A DNA stretch of 18,188 nucleotides, taken from the NCBI GenBank assembly GCA_964573145.1, contig CAZNIM010000016.1, forward strand, positions 1 to 18,188, in the 5' to 3' direction. The number at the start of each line of letters is the position of its first letter. Position 1 is the stretch's first letter. Shown here piece after piece: positions 14,512 through 18,188 of the stretch. Below the pieces are notes generated by a model. It was given only the letters and a program-made list of their open reading frames with translations. It was not told the DNA's origin and searched no databases. A program made the position numbers and the translations under genes. The stretch is from PWPS01 sp964573145. Lineage in GTDB: Bacteria > Patescibacteriota > Minisyncoccia > Minisyncoccales > PWPS01.

Positions 14512-16386
14512 TTAAACGAGTATAAAATCGATAATCCGGGCCTCCAGATCAACTTTTTCAACTCGAACTTTAACCTCGTCTCCGAGAGCAAATTTCTTCT
14601 TGGTATTTCTTCCGATTAATCGGTAATTTTCTTTGTCCAAAACGTAATAATCGTCATCCAAGCTTCTCAAAGATATCATTCCTTCGGCATAAGAGTCCAA
14701 GTCACGAACATATATTCCCCATTCGGTTATTCCGGAAATTACCGCCTTTCTTTTGTCTCCGATTTTTTTAAGCATATACTCGCATTTTTTATATGCGATC
14801 GATTCTCTTTCGGCCTCCAAAGCCCGAAGTTCGCTTTCCGATACCGAAGCGGCGATCGATTCGTATTTGTCAACCGACTTCAGTTTACGACCTTTTAATT
14901 TTTTCTTTATTATCCTGTGAACCGTTAAATCGGCGTATCTTCTTATCGGAGAAGTAAAATGAGTGTACTTGTCAAAAGCGAGTCCGAAATGTCCCTTGTT
15001 TTTGGTTCCGTAATAAGCTTTGGACATCGAACGCAAGATAACGTTTCCGACCAAAAATTCAACGGGCTTTCCTTCTATCTTTTCTATAAGCCGATTAAGC
15101 TCTTGAGAAGTAACTTTGTTTCCGAGCTTTACGTCGTATCCCATTCCCGCCAAATACCCCTTAAGCTCTTTTATCGTATCTTCATCCGGCTCTTCATGAA
15201 TTCTGAAGAGGAAGGGCTTTTCTTCAAATTTTTGAGCAACTTCCTTGTTGGCGAGAAGCATCAACTCTTCAATCAAGCCGTGCGTTTTAAGAGTTTCTTT
15301 TTTCTCTATTTCAATCGGTTTTCCGTTTTCATCCAAATTGAAGACGACTTCATCGGAAGTAAATTTAAGGGATCCTTTTTTGGTTCTTTTTTCTTGCAGA
15401 GTGTCGGTCATATCAGCCAAAACCGAAAGAGCTTCATCTTTGTCGATTTGATCAAGGGCCTCCCGATAAGTAAATCTTTTATCCGACTCTATAACGGTTT
15501 CTCCGACCCAGCTATCTTTCACCTCCCCTTTTCCGTTCAATTTGAAAACCACCGAAAAAGCGAGTTTTTCTTCTTCAGGATTAAGACTGCAAAGATCGTT
15601 GGACAAAACCTCGGGCAACATCGGAACGGTTTCTCCGACCATATATATCGAAAATCCTCTCTTTTTTGCTTCTTTATCTATCGCCGTTCCTTCTTTTACG
15701 TAAAAGGAAACATCGGCTATATGAATTCCGACTTCAAAAATGTCTTCGGAAATCTTTTTAAAACTTATGGCGTCGTCAAAGTCTTCAGCAGTTTCCGGGT
15801 CGATGGTAAAGGTTCTTCGATCGGTCATATCTCTTCTTTCTCTTTTCGCTTGCTTTATCATTCCGGAAGCTTTCTTTTTTATCTTTTTAGCTTCTTCTTC
15901 AACTTCTTCTTCAAAATCGACATCCATTCCGGTTTCCAAAACTATCGCTTCTCTTTCAACCTCTTCCTTTCCTTTTTTTCCCAACACTTTGATTATCTTT
16001 CCTTCGGGGCTCTTTTTGGGGTTGTCCCAAGAGACGATTTCAACAAACGCCTTGTAGCCGTCCTTTAGCTTTTTGTCGGTTCCGGGAATAAAGATATCGG
16101 TATACATTCGATTGTCATCGGGTAAAAGAAAAGAGTAGTTCTTTCCCTTTTTTTCGATTGTTCCGACGAATCTCTCTCTTTTTCTTTCTAAAACTTGTAA
16201 AACCTCCCCTTCTCTTTGCTCTCCTTTTTTTTCCGGAAAAAGGAGCAGCTCGACAAGATCTCCATCAAGGGCGGTATTTAAAAATCCGGCTTCCACCTTG
16301 ATGTCTTCATCCAAATCGGGATGAGAGAAGTAACCGACTCCGGAGACGGTAAGTGATATCTTTCCTTGTAGTTTTCTATTTTTCAT
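14512..16386 (-). CDS. rnr: RNase R / RNase II family 3'-5' exoribonuclease
   Basis: The 624-residue product degrades RNA from the 3' end one nucleotide at a time, including structured RNA if it is a true RNase R. After a cold-shock-like RNA-binding region (about 70-135), the RNB catalytic domain carries TIDPETAEDFDDA with metal-binding Asp196, Asp202, Asp204 and Asp205. SPIRRYADLTVHRI lies near the domain's end. An S1 domain occupies about 548-624. It is shorter than E. coli RNase R (813 residues), lacking the N-terminal helix-turn-helix and the basic C-terminal tail. The ATG overlaps the patatin gene by 11 bases. RNase R versus RNase II cannot be settled from sequence alone. Confidence 0.93.
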   Translation of the reverse strand: MKNRKLQGKISLTVSGVGYFSHPDLDEDIKVEAGFLNTALDGDLVELLLFPEKKGEQREGEVLQVLERKRERFVGTIEKKGKNYSFLLPDDNRMYTDIFIPGTDKKLKDGYKAFVEIVSWDNPKKSPEGKIIKVLGKKGKEEVEREAIVLETGMDVDFEEEVEEEAKKIKKKASGMIKQAKRERRDMTDRRTFTIDPETAEDFDDAISFKKISEDIFEVGIHIADVSFYVKEGTAIDKEAKKRGFSIYMVGETVPMLPEVLSNDLCSLNPEEEKLAFSVVFKLNGKGEVKDSWVGETVIESDKRFTYREALDQIDKDEALSVLADMTDTLQEKRTKKGSLKFTSDEVVFNLDENGKPIEIEKKETLKTHGLIEELMLLANKEVAQKFEEKPFLFRIHEEPDEDTIKELKGYLAGMGYDVKLGNKVTSQELNRLIEKIEGKPVEFLVGNVILRSMSKAYYGTKNKGHFGLAFDKYTHFTSPIRRYADLTVHRIIKKKLKGRKLKSVDKYESIAASVSESELRALEAERESIAYKKCEYMLKKIGDKRKAVISGITEWGIYVRDLDSYAEGMISLRSLDDDYYVLDKENYRLIGRNTKKKFALGDEVKVRVEKVDLEARIIDFILV

Positions 16387-17167
16387 TCTTAATTTCTTTA
16401 ATTATTTTTTTAGCTTCGCGGTATCCCTTTTCTATAATCTCTTTCCCTTCATCCTTTTTAACCAACATTCCGAATCCCAAAAGAGTAGTCGGGTCGAGTT
16501 CGGGAGATATGTCGATATCGGCCCCTTCCATTGAAACTCGAGTCATATGATACTGAAGTGACCTGATTGCTTTAACTCCGACAGTATACGGATTAAGCTC
16601 TTCAATCGAAGGAGTCTTTTCCGGAGTACTGTTCAGGTTGACTCCGATTATTCTGGTAGCGCCCATTTGTCTGGCCGCCTCGGTAGGAACTTGACTGGCC
16701 AAACCACCGTCCCAAAGAATTCTATTTTTAACTTTCAGGGGTTCTATAAAAAGCGGGAAAGCGATACTGGCATGAACAGCCTGAGTGGCCGATCCTTTCT
16801 TTATGAGTACGGCTTGAGAGGTGTGAAAATCGGTGGCGATGATTCCGACCGGTATCGATAATTCTTCCAAAGCAACATCTTCTATAAAGCGATTTAGAAA
16901 TCCTTGAATCTTTTCGGACGGAACAACTCCCGACTTCAAAGAAGGCCGGACCATTCCGAAAACTTCGCGCCAGTAAGAGTCGAGCATTACCGTTTCAACT
17001 TCATCTATATCGCCATAAAAAGAATAAAGAACTCCGATTAGAGCTCCTATACTCGAGCCGGTTATCAAATCCGGCTTCCACCCTTCTTCAATTAAAGCCC
17101 TGATGGCTCCTATGTGAGCGTAACCTCTGGCTCCACCGGAGCCGAGCGCCAATCCTATATTTTCCAT
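16376..17167 (-). CDS. Patatin-like phospholipase / serine acyl hydrolase
   Basis: The 263-residue product begins MENIGLALGSGGARGYAH. It has the oxyanion loop GSGGARG (9-15), the nucleophile elbow GSSIG (37-41, Ser39) and the DGG motif (Asp153) completing the Ser-Asp dyad of the patatin fold. The RssA/NTE-type bacterial branch fits best. These enzymes hydrolyse acyl chains from lipids, but the substrate here is unknown. There is no signal peptide, so it is probably cytoplasmic or membrane-associated. I chose the ATG at 17167. A TTG at 17182 extends the frame by five residues but falls in the tail of the terminator after the cold-shock gene. The 3' end overlaps the RNase R gene by 11 bases, so the two are co-transcribed. 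Confidence 0.93.
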   Translation of the reverse strand: MENIGLALGSGGARGYAHIGAIRALIEEGWKPDLITGSSIGALIGVLYSFYGDIDEVETVMLDSYWREVFGMVRPSLKSGVVPSEKIQGFLNRFIEDVALEELSIPVGIIATDFHTSQAVLIKKGSATQAVHASIAFPLFIEPLKVKNRILWDGGLASQVPTEAARQMGATRIIGVNLNSTPEKTPSIEELNPYTVGVKAIRSLQYHMTRVSMEGADIDISPELDPTTLLGFGMLVKKDEGKEIIEKGYREAKKIIKEIKNEK

Positions 17168-17180
17168 ATTACTTTTTGCC

Positions 17181-17214
17181 AAAAGAAGGCCCCTATGAAA
17201 GGGGGCTTCTTTTT
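17181..17214 (-). terminator. Rho-independent terminator of the cold-shock gene
   Basis: On the - strand AGAAGCCCCC and GGGGCCTTCT form a stem of about 9-10 bp with one mismatch or bulge around a 7-base loop, followed by a short T-run. It ends about 15 bases before the patatin ATG. Patatin has no separate promoter that I could see, so some read-through is likely. Confidence 0.75.
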
Positions 17215-17222
17215 ACAAAGAG

Positions 17223-17417
17223 TTAGACGCGTGTTACGTCAACAGCTTTCGGTCCTTTTTGAGATTCAACAACCTCAAATTCAACCTCGTCTCCGACTTC
17301 CAAATCGTCGAATTCCACTCCGGAAAGGTCATTGGAGTGAAAGAAGATGTCATCTTCTCCCTCTTGACCGATAAATCCGAAGCCTCTTTGTGTAAGAGTT
17401 TTGATTGTACCTTTCAT
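17223..17417 (-). CDS. Cold-shock domain protein (CspA family)
   Basis: The 64-residue product is a single OB-fold domain that binds single-stranded RNA or DNA. RNP1 is RGFGFI and RNP2 is DIFFH, and the ending VTRV with a preceding KGPKAVDV is typical. A longer frame opens upstream, but the promoter at 17485-17513 lies within it and the family starts MKGTIK, so the ATG at 17417 is right. The leader is about 60 bases, and long leaders are common in cold-shock genes. There is no clear Shine-Dalgarno. A terminator follows, making it a single-gene unit. A role as an RNA chaperone is inferred from the family. Confidence 0.95.
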   Translation of the reverse strand: MKGTIKTLTQRGFGFIGQEGEDDIFFHSNDLSGVEFDDLEVGDEVEFEVVESQKGPKAVDVTRV

Positions 17418-17484
17418 GAATTGTAAATTAGCTTCTTGTTGAGCTATGAGCAAATCGACTACCTTTTCCATAACTCTTGAGAGA

Positions 17485-17513
17485 ATGATACTACAAGGAA
17501 GTTTGTTTGTCAA
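17485..17513 (-). promoter_or_regulatory. Promoter of the cold-shock gene
   Basis: A perfect -35 TTGACA (17513-17508), a 17-base spacer and the -10 TATCAT (17490-17485) were found. The -35 is embedded in the last codons of the upstream secreted-protein gene and the -10 lies directly after its TAG. Confidence 0.8.
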
Positions 17514-17799
17514 AGCTCATATCTTCGACCCGTTTCCGATGGGTGTAAATAGCCTCGTCATCATCGTCAGCTTCGATTATTCCCACCGAGCTTATATACC
17601 AGCTACCTCCGGACCAGCTGAACTTTTGAAGGCGAAAGTCGGCTTCGATATTTACCTGCCGAAAAGGAGTTCCGTCTTCAAGAAGACCGAATATTTCTCC
17701 GTCCGAAGTGACCCTGAAATAAGTAGGTTTGGGCTGGTCGGCAAAGATAAAGAGCGGAAAAATTATGGCGACTACCGATAAAAAAAATATTTTTTTCAT
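17491..17799 (-). CDS. Small secreted protein of unknown function, 102 residues
   Basis: The N-terminus MKKIFFLSVVAIIFPLFIFA is a clear signal peptide, with likely cleavage before DQPKP. There is no lipobox cysteine. The mature part of about 82 residues is rich in aromatic residues and predicted strands (YFRVTSDGEIFG, FRLQKFSWSGGSWYIS) and contains an acidic run, EADDDDEA. It contains no cysteine, so it is not disulfide-linked. It starts nine bases after the DUF1614 gene, suggesting one transcript. The family was not recognised and no function is proposed. Confidence 0.8.
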   Translation of the reverse strand: MKKIFFLSVVAIIFPLFIFADQPKPTYFRVTSDGEIFGLLEDGTPFRQVNIEADFRLQKFSWSGGSWYISSVGIIEADDDDEAIYTHRKRVEDMSFDKQTSL

Positions 17800-17808
17800 A
17801 GTTTTAGT

Positions 17809-18188
17809 CTAAAGACCGGCCAAAAGAGCCGACATCAGACCGATTAAAAATATTCCATCAAAAACTCCGGCCCCTCCCACGGAAACGGCGGCTTTGGTTT
17901 TTTTCATAAAAGCGGGTAAATGTAGAAGGTCGCCACCCAAGAGAGTTCCCAAAACTCCGGCGACAAAAGCGACCGATTCGGGATTTTCGGGGGCTAAAAG
18001 TAGAGAAGAAAAGACAACAACCAAAACGGGAATTATCGGAAAGGGCATCAGAATCCCGATTCCGGATATCGGCCGAGCCATCTTATAGCAGACCAGAGTG
18101 GTAATCAAGGTAATAAAAGCAGTCACGCCCAAAGGAACTTCGGTAATCAAAACGGCGACTATGAACAAAGGAATAATCGCTCCTCCCA
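17809..18188 (-). CDS. DUF1614 membrane protein, N-terminus beyond the window
   Basis: The frame is open to the right edge, giving about 125 residues of the C-terminal portion. It is almost wholly hydrophobic, with several membrane helices. GGAIIPL at the edge, MPFPIIPVLVVV in the middle and the ending VGGAGVFDGIFLIGLMSALLAG match the pattern I know for DUF1614, a family found in Firmicutes and archaea. The role of the family is unknown. The TAG (17811-17809) is nine bases before the secreted-protein gene. A TTG at 18168 is not the true start, because the family motif continues upstream of it. Confidence 0.85.
   Translation of the reverse strand, partial: GGAIIPLFIVAVLITEVPLGVTAFITLITTLVCYKMARPISGIGILMPFPIIPVLVVVFSSLLLAPENPESVAFVAGVLGTLLGGDLLHLPAFMKKTKAAVSVGGAGVFDGIFLIGLMSALLAGL

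Noticed and set aside
14959..16068. 369-codon open frame on the + strand
   Set aside because: It lies entirely antisense to the RNase R gene, whose catalytic motifs are intact. Its translation is rich in Phe and Ser, as expected for a shadow frame of a Lys/Glu-rich gene.
17165..17182. TTG start for the patatin gene
   Set aside because: The codon lies in the tail of the preceding terminator, and the family normally starts close to the GLALGSGGARG motif.

Overview
The window looks like a metagenome-derived scaffold from an uncultured bacterium, probably of the Candidate Phyla Radiation (Patescibacteria). This is a weak placement. It rests on the compact mixed gene set, the acidic coiled-coil proteins of unknown family, a possible DUF5663-like protein, and few Shine-Dalgarno sites. 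TGA ends several confident genes (DUF389 protein, V-ATPase subunits I, C and H), so the standard bacterial code applies, not the UGA=Gly code of Gracilibacteria/Absconditabacteria. A block of exactly 100 N's at 3403-3502 is flanked by the same 55 bp on both sides. That points to a scaffolding placeholder rather than a real gap.

Layout. 1-56: tail of a + strand gene, then its terminator. 57-339: no recognisable protein gene but several inverted repeats. 340-1135: three small two-helix membrane proteins on the - strand, each with its own promoter, Shine-Dalgarno and terminator. 1198-2178: a DUF389 membrane protein (- strand). 2179-2267: a divergent promoter region. 2268-6363: a two-gene + strand unit, a 104-residue helical protein and a very large acidic coiled-coil/membrane protein split by the N block. 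Joined at the 55-bp overlap it is one in-frame protein of about 1207 residues. A bidirectional terminator at 6370-6391 separates it from the convergent V-ATPase operon.

6408-14427 (- strand) is a complete V/A-type ATPase operon in transcription order H(G)-I-K-E-C-F-A-B-D, with tight spacing or overlaps and a good promoter in front of H. The proteolipid K keeps every side chain known to bind Na+ in Enterococcus hirae NtpK, so a sodium-coupled enzyme is predicted. Subunit C is about 85-100 residues shorter than usual.

14512-18188 (- strand), in transcription order: a DUF1614 membrane protein (cut by the window edge), a small secreted protein, a cold-shock protein with its own promoter and terminator, a patatin-like lipid hydrolase and an RNase R-type exonuclease that overlaps the patatin gene.

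The least explained parts are the approximately 1207-residue repeat-containing protein with its small partner, the cassette of three small membrane proteins whose promoters are fused to the preceding terminators, and the palindrome-rich stretch at 180-340.
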